DNA of 32,938 nt, from contig VXMN01000326.1 in NCBI GenBank assembly GCA_009841055.1, positions 1 through 32,938 of the forward strand, read 5' to 3'. Made by a program: the position numbers and the translations under genes. Shown here one piece after another: positions 9,306 to 16,848 of the stretch. The first letter of the stretch is position 1, and each line of letters opens with the position of its first letter. The DNA is from Acidobacteriota bacterium (lineage in GTDB: Bacteria; Acidobacteriota; Terriglobia; Versatilivoradales; Versatilivoraceae). Under the pieces are notes generated by a model. The model did not search any database and was not told the DNA's origin. It was given only the letters and a program-made list of their open reading frames with translations.

Positions 9306-11264
9306 TCAGTTCGTTTCGGCCATCGTGACCTGCTCTGCCTCCGGACCACAGATCATCAAGAGGATTTCCTGCACCCCCAGCGCCTTGCCGATCTTCCCGT
9401 CGACAACGGGCCGAGCCGTCAACCGGATCCGCTGGGGCATCGGCGTTGCGGGGGCATCCCGACCGGCCACCAGGACGATGGTGGCCAAGTGACGAGGCGG
9501 GAAAAATCGCTCCCTGTGCATGGCCCCGCGTCCGTTTCCCGTCTCCAACAGGCGAGGGTTGACCGTGGTCGTGGCCGCGGCAAGCGCTTGCACCCCGGTG
9601 GGAAGATTCTCCAGTGTCAGGGCGATTTCCCCGTCAAAGCCCTCCTCCGGCTCGGTCACCACGGTGAGCTTGCGGGTTTCTCCACTCCGCAAGTTGATGT
9701 GATCGACCACTTCCCCTCTCCCCATCTTGACCCCAACCTCTCCAAGGTGGGGCACCTGCGGGCGAACCAGCACGCGATATCGGAAGTGCGGGGCAGCTCT
9801 TCGGGTGGTCAGGTCGCGAATCTGCAGGAAATACTCCCCCGCTTGCTCGAAGGTGTAGACGGTCTTGGCCTTTATGGACTTGATCCAGTCGTCTCCCACG
9901 CCTGCGACTTCCCGGTAGATATTGCTCACCAGTTCCGTTCCGGTACTGTCAATGACAACCAGGTGCGGATTGAAGAAGGGCGGCACGGTTTCGGGTGTCT
10001 CGATTTCGAAGGCCAAGGCCTGTCCCGATTCCGCTTTGAATCGAAAGATGTCCACGTCACCCGGATGTTGTATGGCCCCCTCCACGGTCATCGGCAGGGA
10101 CAGGTCCGGTGCCCGGGAGGCCCAATCGTTCGGTTCTTCTTCTCGCGTCGGGCTCGGCAATCGAAGCCTGTCGGCTTGATCGATGGTTTCCGCCAATGGT
10201 GACCGTTTGGATTTTTCCAAGCCAGTGGAATCTTTGGCGCCCACGGCGGTCTTGCCATCCTGGCCCGGTTCCGGGACCCGGATCGCCCGCGACCACAAAC
10301 GGGTGAGGTGGTCGCGATCGATCCTCCTGGAAAAGTCCCGTTCCTGCCAGACAAGGGGACTTGAACCGTGGGCGGGATCGCCCGGAAAACGGCGGTGGTC
10401 GGCTCCCGAATCCCGCGCCGGCGTGGGAATGACCCGAAGCTGGTAGGAAAAGTCGGGGCCTCCTTGACCTTCCAAGGTCCCAACCTCCGCCAAATAGCGC
10501 CCCTTTCGGTCGAATCGGCGAATCAATCTCGGCAGAAAATGAGAGGTCACCCACTGGTGATTTCCCGGACCGGGGCCCGTTTCGTCCCTGACCTCCAACC
10601 GCTTGATCCGCTGGGAATCGAACCAGCTTCCCGTGGGCTCGTAGAGGATCAGTTGCGGGTCGCCGGCCACGGTAGCGGCGGCAAAGGTGGAGGTGATCAC
10701 TTCAAAACGCAGGTGTTGTCCTTCGCCGACTTCAAAAGCATAGTAGTCGAGCTCGCCGGGGTGACCGAGCCTGCCGTTGACAACCACCGGAATCGTGATG
10801 GGCTGGGCACTCTGCGGGGAATTGATGGATTGCCCGCTCTCCTGGATCTGCGGCTCCGGATTGACCAGCAACGCCAGCGGGTTCGAAAGTCCCTGGCGGG
10901 AAACCAGTCGAAACGTATGGGCACCCACAGCCGCCTTGTGGTCCACGTTGAGTTTCAGGACGACGTGGTGGAACTCCTTGGTGTCCTTGGCCGTGGTGCC
11001 GGCCTGTTGAACGACGTCGACCTCTTCAACCGTCTTCTCTATTTTCCGGACTTCCGCCTCAAGCGCGTCGCAGTCGAACCAGACACCATAGACGCTGCCC
11101 AGATTCTCTCCTCGAATGCGCACCTCGAAACTCGTTCCCGGCTGCCCACCCAAAGGGAACAGGGAGCTGACCTGCGGATCTGCGTTCTCCTTCGCAGATA
11201 CCGGGTTTCCTGAAGCGGCCAGGAATAGGGAAACAACCAGGAACGTACGGAGATGCAGCTTCAT
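9306..11264 (-). CDS. Secreted protein with TIG-like and two PPC (pre-peptidase C-terminal) domains
   Basis: The track ORF begins at 11792, but its first 176 residues lack protein-like character and overlap the divergent gene. The ATG at 11264 opens a clean signal peptide (FLVVSLFLAASG, cleavage after NPVSA), leaving 652 residues. Residues about 29-135 resemble an IPT/TIG domain. Residues about 150-280 and 375-500 are two PPC-type beta-sandwiches with the typical HPGELDYYAFEV and HPGDVDIFRFKA openings. The remaining C-terminal part is another beta-rich region. No catalytic motif is visible, so it is probably a binding or scaffold protein. It is the first gene of the minus-strand run, 34 bases upstream of the DUF1549/DUF1553 gene. 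Confidence 0.88.
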   Translation of the reverse strand: MKLHLRTFLVVSLFLAASGNPVSAKENADPQVSSLFPLGGQPGTSFEVRIRGENLGSVYGVWFDCDALEAEVRKIEKTVEEVDVVQQAGTTAKDTKEFHHVVLKLNVDHKAAVGAHTFRLVSRQGLSNPLALLVNPEPQIQESGQSINSPQSAQPITIPVVVNGRLGHPGELDYYAFEVGEGQHLRFEVITSTFAAATVAGDPQLILYEPTGSWFDSQRIKRLEVRDETGPGPGNHQWVTSHFLPRLIRRFDRKGRYLAEVGTLEGQGGPDFSYQLRVIPTPARDSGADHRRFPGDPAHGSSPLVWQERDFSRRIDRDHLTRLWSRAIRVPEPGQDGKTAVGAKDSTGLEKSKRSPLAETIDQADRLRLPSPTREEEPNDWASRAPDLSLPMTVEGAIQHPGDVDIFRFKAESGQALAFEIETPETVPPFFNPHLVVIDSTGTELVSNIYREVAGVGDDWIKSIKAKTVYTFEQAGEYFLQIRDLTTRRAAPHFRYRVLVRPQVPHLGEVGVKMGRGEVVDHINLRSGETRKLTVVTEPEEGFDGEIALTLENLPTGVQALAAATTTVNPRLLETGNGRGAMHRERFFPPRHLATIVLVAGRDAPATPMPQRIRLTARPVVDGKIGKALGVQEILLMICGPEAEQVTMAETN

Positions 11265-11338
11265 GGACCTTTTTCCCGTCAACGGGCCGGGCGAATGCTT
11301 GCCAAGTGTAAGCCTTTTGCTGTGCATTGGATAGCCCC

Positions 11339-11367
11339 AATATACAGAGACCAGGCCAACCTGACAA
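11339..11367 (-). promoter_or_regulatory. Sigma70-type promoter of the DUF1549/DUF1501 run
   Basis: On the minus strand TTGTCA (11362-11367) and TATATT (11339-11344) are separated by exactly 17 bases. Transcription would start near 11332, leaving a leader of about 68 bases before the ATG at 11264. It is the best promoter match in this intergenic region. Confidence 0.65.
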
Positions 11368-11444
11368 CTCCAAAGGCGGTCAGTGGCACAGGACCACAAA
11401 AATCTTGACAAGTGCCTCAGAAAGATCACACTTGAGGCCCAATC

Positions 11445-11951
11445 ATGAAACCATACCTTTACATCCTGATTGTCCTGTCGGTTGGAGGGGTCATCGGCTT
11501 CTTTGTGGGGCGGGAGATGGTTGTCGCCCCGCCCCGGGTCGAAACCCCGGTGGAGACCACCCAGGCCGATTCGGAAGCAATTCACCGAATCCTGGAAAGG
11601 CAGGTCGAGGCCTATCGGCTCAAGGATGCGCTGCTGCTGATGCGGGACTGCGAGGAATCTTTCGTGGAAATCGATGGAAACAGCGGCAGGAGCTACAACC
11701 TGGCTCAGGCGCTGGTCCATTACCACGAGCAGTTCCGACCTGATCAGGGCATTCGCCTCCAACTCAGACAGCCCGAGATGACCATCACCCACAACTCCGC
11801 GGTAGTTCGATCACACTACGTCAAGACTTCGGACAGATACGCCGATCAGGGCATTGACAGAGTGACAGGGGACGGCCAGTGGCTGCTGACCAAAGTTGGA
11901 GGCGTCTGGCAAATCACTGTTTTCTTCAGAACCGAAACCATACAGCAGTAG
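11445..11951 (+). CDS. Membrane-anchored NTF2-like (SnoaL/DUF4440-type) protein
   Basis: This 168-residue protein has one N-terminal membrane segment (residues about 4-23, YLYILIVLSVGGVIGFFVG) followed by a domain with the helix-strand pattern of NTF2-like/DUF4440 proteins. That pattern includes an early helix (LERQVEAYRLKDALLLM), an FVEIDG strand and a terminal strand pair GVWQITVFFRTE. Members bind small ligands or act as simple enzymes, and no active site can be assigned here. The start is ATG with GAGG seven bases upstream. A TTGACA lies at 11405-11410, but no good -10 follows it. It is divergent from the TIG/PPC gene and followed by a small membrane protein on the same strand. Confidence 0.75.
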   Translation: MKPYLYILIVLSVGGVIGFFVGREMVVAPPRVETPVETTQADSEAIHRILERQVEAYRLKDALLLMRDCEESFVEIDGNSGRSYNLAQALVHYHEQFRPDQGIRLQLRQPEMTITHNSAVVRSHYVKTSDRYADQGIDRVTGDGQWLLTKVGGVWQITVFFRTETIQQ

Positions 11952-12026
11952 GGTTCCGGGTACCGTCGGGATCTACCCTGAAGCGGCCTTGAATCAGGCC
12001 TGCAAGGATCCTTGGGAGGGCTCACC

Positions 12027-12356
12027 TTGCTGAACTTCGAGACCTTTTACCTCATCTCCATTCCCGGATTTGTGGTCGGCATCATGACCGGGCGTTTTTT
12101 CGCCGGGCGCCACTGGCAGAACATGGGAAGCCGCATGGGCAGTGCCGCCAAGCTCATCGGCGGGATGGTCTTTCTCGTCTATCTGGTCTCCATTCCCCTG
12201 ATTCTGGCGATCATGCTGATCTACCTGATCCATTTGCAGGAAGCTGAACCGGCAAAGATAGCCGTCACCCTGCTGGCCGGTCTTTGGATGGCGGCCAATT
12301 TCGTCCTGGAAATCGTCAACCTGGTCAACCACCGGTCTCCAAATCAATCCAGGTAG
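12027..12356 (+). CDS. Small multi-pass membrane protein, unknown function
   Basis: I do not recognise this protein. The track start is a TTG at 12012, but the in-frame TTG at 12027 has GGGAGGG six bases upstream and is the better start, giving 109 residues. Three hydrophobic segments are visible: about 6-21 (FYLISIPGFVVGIMTG), 42-70 (LIGGMVFLVYLVSIPLILAIMLIYLI), which may hold one long or two short helices, and 80-98 (VTLLAGLWMAANFVLEIV). There are no cysteines and no obvious active site. Its 3' end overlaps the 3' end of the opposite-strand Cache gene by 13 bases. It may be cotranscribed with the NTF2-like gene. Confidence 0.65.
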   Translation: MLNFETFYLISIPGFVVGIMTGRFFAGRHWQNMGSRMGSAAKLIGGMVFLVYLVSIPLILAIMLIYLIHLQEAEPAKIAVTLLAGLWMAANFVLEIVNLVNHRSPNQSR

Positions 12357-13312
12357 TAGCCTGCCCCGATCAGCACCGGAACCCCGAAGGATGTGATTCT
12401 CTTGACGAAGGTCAGCTTGCGTTGCCACTGGTTGGTGGCCGGATTCCGGTTCGAGTAGTAGAGGAAGGTTCCACCGAAGGCATTGGCAACGCCCAGAACG
12501 TTCCGTCCCCCGAAGGTGCCGATGAAATCGGAGGACAACTCGGAGCCGAGCAGGGGATTGGCCGGGGACCCGGTAAAGAGAGTGTAGCCGTAGGTGTCGA
12601 GGCCGAACAGATAGATGGAGCCACGCCGCCAGCGGGGGTCGTTGGCCAGGCTGACCGAGGCGAAATACCCGTTTGAGTCGAGTTCCATGGCGGCGCAGCG
12701 GACTAACTCCTGCAGCCTTTCGGGTGAAGGATCCTCCTCCAGCCTCATGGCGCTGACTTCTTCGCTCCAGCAGGTGCCCGGAATGTCACGCCGATAGATT
12801 CCTGCCCCGATCGCCGCCGGGGTTCCACCCCAGTCGAGTGCCTTGACATAGGAAGACTTCGGCTCATCCCTGCCGGTGGACGGATTGGTGAAGGAGTAGT
12901 AGATCCAGCCCTCGTCGGAGTGGCCCATGACACGAGTCAGCTCCTTGTAGTAGTCGTTGCCGAAAGCGTCGATCAGCAACCCCCAGGGCTCCCCTTCCCT
13001 GGAGGGGTCGGGTGGGAATACGAGGGCTCGAGCCATATCGGTCATGGGAGTCACTTCGTCGACGAAGATATAGGTGGGGCCGCTCTTCCATCGCTCGTCC
13101 TCGTTGAAGGCTCGCCGAGCCTCCTCGATGCCCATTCCCTGGGCGAACTCGTAGGCGCATTGGACAAAGGCCTGGACGTCGTCCTGGGTGCGCACGGCGC
13201 TGGCGACGACGGATTTCTCCGCGCAGGTCCGAGTCTGAGCGACAACCGATTCCTGTACACCCAAAATCAGTGCGCAGAAAATCAGCAGCAAACGGATATA
13301 AGGTACATGCAT
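12344..13312 (-). CDS. Secreted tandem Cache-domain protein
   Basis: This 322-residue protein has a signal peptide (residues 1-25, LLLIFCALILGVQESVVA) and then two related modules, about 35-180 and 205-322. Each ends in the same pattern: a WIYYSF or FLYYSN strand, an NP turn, then SYVKALDWGG...IGAGIY or TFVKRITSFG...IGAGYY. That is the signature of Cache ligand-binding domains (sCache_2-like). Such domains usually sit outside a transmembrane signalling protein, but this one has no second membrane segment and no output domain. It is probably a free periplasmic sensor or binding protein. The ATG is preceded by GGGAGG. The gene stands alone, downstream of cysK on the same strand with a 251-base gap. 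Confidence 0.82.
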   Translation of the reverse strand: MHVPYIRLLLIFCALILGVQESVVAQTRTCAEKSVVASAVRTQDDVQAFVQCAYEFAQGMGIEEARRAFNEDERWKSGPTYIFVDEVTPMTDMARALVFPPDPSREGEPWGLLIDAFGNDYYKELTRVMGHSDEGWIYYSFTNPSTGRDEPKSSYVKALDWGGTPAAIGAGIYRRDIPGTCWSEEVSAMRLEEDPSPERLQELVRCAAMELDSNGYFASVSLANDPRWRRGSIYLFGLDTYGYTLFTGSPANPLLGSELSSDFIGTFGGRNVLGVANAFGGTFLYYSNRNPATNQWQRKLTFVKRITSFGVPVLIGAGYYLD

Positions 13313-13563
13313 GGTAAATCCTCCCTCGGTTCATGGGACACGGACGACCGATCGCCGGCACGAGCGTCGGCCAATTCGTATTGATGGTTCCGGGCACGAA
13401 GACAATAACACTGCAGACATACTCTACCACTCTATTGTGCAAATAGTGTGGAGAGGTCAGTTAAGTGTTTGTAATGTAAGGGGTTTTATCCTGTCCATCG
13501 AAGTTCAATTACGCGGCTGAGCGGCCTATCGGGACAGGGGCCGGGCTTGGCTGGAAGCAAGGG

Positions 13564-14517
13564 TTAGAACCCGGTCGGCGGGTCGCCATTCAAGTCTTCG
13601 AACAGCGATGTGCTCAGATAACGTTCGCCGGTGCTCGGAAGGACGGTCACGATCAGCTTCCCTTCGTTTTCCGGCCGTCTGCTCACCTCTACGGCGGCGT
13701 GAGCGGCGGCTCCGGAGGATATCCCCACCAGCAACCCCTCCTCCCGAATCAAGCGACGGGCCATGTGAATGGCCTGCTCGTTGGTGACTCGGATCACCTC
13801 GTCGATCACGCCGGTGTTGAGAATGTCCGGAATAAAGCCGGCGCCGATGCCCTGGATCTCGTGCCACCCGGGGCTCCCGCCGGAGATTACAGCGGAATCC
13901 TCCGGTTCCACGGCGATGACTTGAAAGCCCGGCTTCCTGGACTTGAGGATTTCCCCCACACCGGTAATGGTGCCGCCCGTACCGACGCCTCCCACAAAGA
14001 TGTCGATCCGGCCTTCGGTATCGTTCCAGATCTCCTCGGCCGTCGTCTCGCGGTGAATCTTGGGATTGGCCCGATTGCGGAACTGCTGGGGTATCCACGA
14101 ATTGGGTGTCTCGGCGGCCAGCCTCTCGGCTGCCTTGATAGCCCCCTTCATGCCCTCGAATCCGGGAGTCAGGACCAGTTCGGCGCCGAAGGCTCTGAGG
14201 AGCGTGCGCCGTTCCAGGCTCATGGTATCGGGCATGGAAAGAATGAGCCGATACCCCTTCACCGCGCAGACGAAGGCCAGGGCGATTCCGGTGTTGCCGC
14301 TGGTGGGTTCGATGATCACCGTGTCCTTGTCGATGGCGCCCATCCTCTCGGCTTCATGGATCATGCTGATCCCGATACGATCCTTGACGCTTCCGGCAGG
14401 GTTGTGGGACTCCATCTTGGCCACCACCGTGGCCACCGCCCCCGAAGTCACGCGATTCAGCCGCACCAGGGGAGTATTCCCCATCAGTTCAAGGACATTG
14501 TTTGCGATCCTCGCCAT
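13564..14517 (-). CDS. cysK: Cysteine synthase A (O-acetylserine sulfhydrylase)
   Basis: CysK makes cysteine from O-acetylserine and sulfide, using pyridoxal phosphate in the cytoplasm. At 317 residues it has the usual length. The PLP lysine is Lys45 in NPAGSVKDR, the substrate loop is [11 protein letters not shown], the phosphate-binding loop is [10 protein letters not shown], and GISSGAA lies near the C-terminus. A cystathionine beta-synthase-like enzyme is the only real alternative, but the length and loops fit CysK. The start lies eight bases after the rrf2 stop, so the two form an operon. In Firmicutes CysK also binds the Rrf2-family repressor CymR and relays O-acetylserine levels, and the pairing here suggests a similar moonlighting role. 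Confidence 0.97.
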   Translation of the reverse strand: MARIANNVLELMGNTPLVRLNRVTSGAVATVVAKMESHNPAGSVKDRIGISMIHEAERMGAIDKDTVIIEPTSGNTGIALAFVCAVKGYRLILSMPDTMSLERRTLLRAFGAELVLTPGFEGMKGAIKAAERLAAETPNSWIPQQFRNRANPKIHRETTAEEIWNDTEGRIDIFVGGVGTGGTITGVGEILKSRKPGFQVIAVEPEDSAVISGGSPGWHEIQGIGAGFIPDILNTGVIDEVIRVTNEQAIHMARRLIREEGLLVGISSGAAAHAAVEVSRRPENEGKLIVTVLPSTGERYLSTSLFEDLNGDPPTGF

Positions 14518-14525
14518 GGAGCCTC

Positions 14526-14963
14526 CTAGATGTAGTACATGATCTGCGGGTCCAGCTTCTTCCGCCTTTCACACACCTCTTCAACCGTGGTCGTGCGCAG
14601 GACTTCGGAGGCATGTTCAAAGATCTCCGACCAGAGATCCCTGAGAATTTTCCGGGTCGGATCCTGGTTTGACCCCTCTCTCATGAAGACGTCGTTGCTG
14701 TCGATCGAGCCCTCCAGTGCCCTGACCACCTGCAGCAGGTTGATATGGCTGGCAGACCGGGCCAACTGGTATCCGCCCTGACGCCCGCGGCTGCTCTCGA
14801 CCAGTCCGGCCTTTTTCAGGAACAGCAGGAGCTGGTCCAGGTACTGTTTGGGAATGTTCTGTCGTTCGGCGATCTGGGCGCTCTGAACCGGAGCCTCAAG
14901 GGAATGCAAGGCCAGATCGATGACCGCCAACAGGCCATATTCACCTTTTGTGGACAATCTCAT
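14526..14963 (-). CDS. Rrf2-family transcriptional regulator, CymR-like, of cysteine synthesis
   Basis: This 145-residue regulator has the Rrf2 winged helix at residues 1-65 ([19 protein letters not shown] opening, [18 protein letters not shown] recognition part, [11 protein letters not shown] wing). It lacks the three clustered cysteines that bind an iron-sulfur cluster in IscR. Its only cysteine is Cys131 in EEVCERR. The C-terminal IMYYI ending also fits cysteine-metabolism members of the family. It is the first gene of rrf2-cysK and faces cysHDN across 179 bases, so it probably controls both units and itself. The start ATG follows an AT-rich control region with repeated GACTAA words. Confidence 0.92.
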   Translation of the reverse strand: MRLSTKGEYGLLAVIDLALHSLEAPVQSAQIAERQNIPKQYLDQLLLFLKKAGLVESSRGRQGGYQLARSASHINLLQVVRALEGSIDSNDVFMREGSNQDPTRKILRDLWSEIFEHASEVLRTTTVEEVCERRKKLDPQIMYYI

Positions 14964-14980
14964 GATCGACCGGCCCGCCG

Positions 14981-14997
14981 GACTAATACATGACTAA
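14981..14997. promoter_or_regulatory. Candidate Rrf2 operator half-sites near the rrf2 start
   Basis: Two GACTAA words (14981-14986 and 14992-14997) are spaced 11 bases apart, about one helical turn, between the candidate rrf2 promoter and its start codon. The second lies in ATGACTAA, which is the exact reverse complement of TTAGTCAT at 15120-15127 on the cysH side. Their binding by the Rrf2 protein is an inference. Confidence 0.4.
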
Positions 14998-15013
14998 AAT
15001 AATCCAAATACTG

Positions 15014-15043
15014 TAAGTACTTGATTTTGACACCTTCCGTCAA
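15014..15043 (-). promoter_or_regulatory. Candidate rrf2-cysK promoter
   Basis: On the minus strand TTGACG (15038-15043) and TACTTA (15014-15019) are separated by 18 bases. The -35 is good and the -10 is mediocre. Transcription would start near 15007 and run through the GACTAA half-sites. Confidence 0.4.
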
Positions 15044-15074
15044 CAATAATATCAGACTAACCTAAAGAAATCAC

Positions 15075-15103
15075 TTGACTTTTGTGAAATACCCCAATAT
15101 ATT
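15075..15103 (+). promoter_or_regulatory. Sigma70-type promoter of cysHDN
   Basis: TTGACT (15075-15080) and TATATT (15098-15103) are separated by exactly 17 bases. The predicted start is near 15110, about 33 bases before the cysH ATG. Confidence 0.7.
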
Positions 15104-15126
15104 GACTATTTTTATTAACTTAGTCA
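15103..15126. promoter_or_regulatory. Inverted-repeat operator overlapping the cysH promoter start
   Basis: TGACTA and TAGTCA are perfect reverse complements separated by a 12-base AT-rich centre, giving a 24-base imperfect palindrome. It overlaps the last base of the -10 element and the predicted transcription start, a typical repressor position. The adjacent Rrf2 gene makes that protein the natural candidate ligand, but the match to a known box was not tested. Confidence 0.55.
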
Positions 15127-15142
15127 TCTTTTTCTGAGAATC

Positions 15143-15883
15143 ATGGTTGCCACTTCAAAAGACGCGGGTGAAATTGAGCGGTGGCGGGACCAGTTGCGCT
15201 CGTCCTCGCCCAGTGAGATCCTGAAATGGGCCCATCGCCGATTCGGCCCCCGGGTGGTGTTCGCCACGGCCCTGGGCCTGGAAGACCAGGTGATTACCCA
15301 CTTCCTGGCCCAAGACGCCCTCCCTGTTCGGATCGTGACTCTGGACACCGGCAGACTCTTTCCGGAAACCCTTCAGCTTGTCGAAAGGACCGAAGAGCGA
15401 TACCGGCTGAGAATCGAAACCTTTTTCCCCCGAACCGAAGAGGTGGAGACCATGGTCCGGGACCATGGCATCAACCTCTTTTACCGGAGTGTCGAGTTGA
15501 GACAGCTCTGTTGCCGCATCAGGAAAATCCACCCCCTGGCGCGGGCGCTCAAGGACATGGACGCCTGGATCTGCGGTCTCAGGCGACAGCAATCGGTGAC
15601 TCGACGTGATGTGTTTCCCGTCCAATGGGACGACAGCAACGGGCTGGTCAAGATCAATCCTCTCTGGAATTGGGAGGAGTCCCGCCTTTGGGAGACCGTC
15701 AAGGCCAACCAGATACCCTACAATCCGTTGCACGAACAAGGCTTTCTGAGCATCGGCTGCGCCTGCTGCACGCGGGCCGTGGAACCGGGAGAAGACCTGC
15801 GGGCCGGACGCTGGTGGTGGGAGCGTCCCGAGCACAAGGAATGCGGACTGCACCGCCGTCCGAGTCCCGCCGCGAACCGGTGA
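15143..15883 (+). CDS. cysH: Adenylyl-sulfate (APS) reductase, CysH family
   Basis: CysH reduces activated sulfate to sulfite with thioredoxin or glutathione electrons. The 246-residue protein has the PP-loop fold and the four cysteines that mark the iron-sulfur type: the Cys123-Cys124 pair (QLCCRIRK) and Cys206/Cys209 (GCACC). The catalytic cysteine is Cys234 in the KECGLH tail. These cysteines are typical of enzymes that accept APS rather than PAPS. That agrees with the lack of an APS kinase domain in the downstream CysN. It starts the cysH-cysD-cysN operon, 59 bases before cysD, under the promoter and palindrome described separately. Confidence 0.95.
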   Translation: MVATSKDAGEIERWRDQLRSSSPSEILKWAHRRFGPRVVFATALGLEDQVITHFLAQDALPVRIVTLDTGRLFPETLQLVERTEERYRLRIETFFPRTEEVETMVRDHGINLFYRSVELRQLCCRIRKIHPLARALKDMDAWICGLRRQQSVTRRDVFPVQWDDSNGLVKINPLWNWEESRLWETVKANQIPYNPLHEQGFLSIGCACCTRAVEPGEDLRAGRWWWERPEHKECGLHRRPSPAANR

Positions 15884-15942
15884 TATTTGTGTTGACGCCC
15901 CTCTTCCGCTGCCTTCCAAACCGGGAAAGCTGAACCGAAACC

Positions 15943-16848
15943 ATGGACAGCTATTTTCTATCCCACCTGGACGTCCTGGAGGCCGAGGCCATCTACGTCA
16001 TGCGTGAAGTGGCCTCGGAATTCGAGCGGCCGGTGCTGCTCTTCTCTGGCGGAAAGGACTCCATCTGCCTGTTGAGGCTGGCCGAGAAGGCCTTTCGTCC
16101 GGCCCACTTCCCCTTTCCCCTGCTGCACATCGATACCGGCCACAACTTTCCGGAGGTAATCGAGTTTCGTGACCGGCGGGTCAAGGAGCTTGGGGAGAGG
16201 TTGATCGTCCGCACCGTGGATGACGCCATCGACGCAGGCATCGTCACCGAGCCCGGCGGGACAGACAAGAGCCGCAACTGGCTGCAGATCCCCACTCTGC
16301 TGCACGCTCTGGAGGAGTTCAAATTCGACGCTGCCTTCGGGGGAGCGCGCCGCGACGAGGAAAAATCCAGGGCCAAGGAAAGGTTCTTTTCCTTTCGAGA
16401 CGAATTTGGACAGTGGGACCCGCGCAACCAGCGACCGGAGCTCTGGAGTGTTTACAACACCAGGATACACCCGGGTCAGCACATCCGCGTCTTCCCCCTG
16501 TCCAATTGGACCGAACTGGATGTCTGGCAATACGTCGCCAGGGAGAAGCTGGAAATTCCGAGCATCTATTTCAGCCACCGGCGGGAGGTCTTCCGAAGGG
16601 ACGGTCTTTGGATGAGCGCCTCCGACCTGCTTCCGCTCAAGCGCGGAGAGGCGATCGAAACCCGGTCGATTCGCTTCAGGACGGTTGGGGATATCCTCTG
16701 TACGGCGGCCATTGAATCGTCCTGCTCCACGGTTGAGGAAATCATCGGAGAAGTCTCTTCCCTCAAGGTAACGGAACGGGGCGCCCGGGCCGATGACAAA
16801 GTCTCAGAAACTTCCATGGAAGACCGTAAGCGGGAGGGGTATTTCTAG
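15943..16848 (+). CDS. cysD: Sulfate adenylyltransferase subunit 2
   Basis: CysD is the catalytic ATP-pyrophosphatase subunit of ATP sulfurylase, forming APS from sulfate and ATP together with the GTPase CysN. The 301 residues include the PP-loop SGGKDS (35-40), the HIDTGHNFPE segment, the GGARRDEEKSRAKER motif and the conserved tail SETSMEDRKREGYF. The length is normal. Its TAG stop directly abuts the GTG start of cysN, so the two subunits are translationally coupled. Confidence 0.97.
   Translation: MDSYFLSHLDVLEAEAIYVMREVASEFERPVLLFSGGKDSICLLRLAEKAFRPAHFPFPLLHIDTGHNFPEVIEFRDRRVKELGERLIVRTVDDAIDAGIVTEPGGTDKSRNWLQIPTLLHALEEFKFDAAFGGARRDEEKSRAKERFFSFRDEFGQWDPRNQRPELWSVYNTRIHPGQHIRVFPLSNWTELDVWQYVAREKLEIPSIYFSHRREVFRRDGLWMSASDLLPLKRGEAIETRSIRFRTVGDILCTAAIESSCSTVEEIIGEVSSLKVTERGARADDKVSETSMEDRKREGYF

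Noticed and set aside
11265-11792. N-terminal extension of the TIG/PPC protein in the track
   Set aside because: The extra 176 residues overlap the divergent NTF2-like gene and its promoter, and the signal peptide starts at the internal ATG.
13428-13448. CACTCTATTGTGCAAATAGTG as an operator upstream of the Cache gene
   Set aside because: The arms match only with a bulge and no paired promoter could be placed with confidence.
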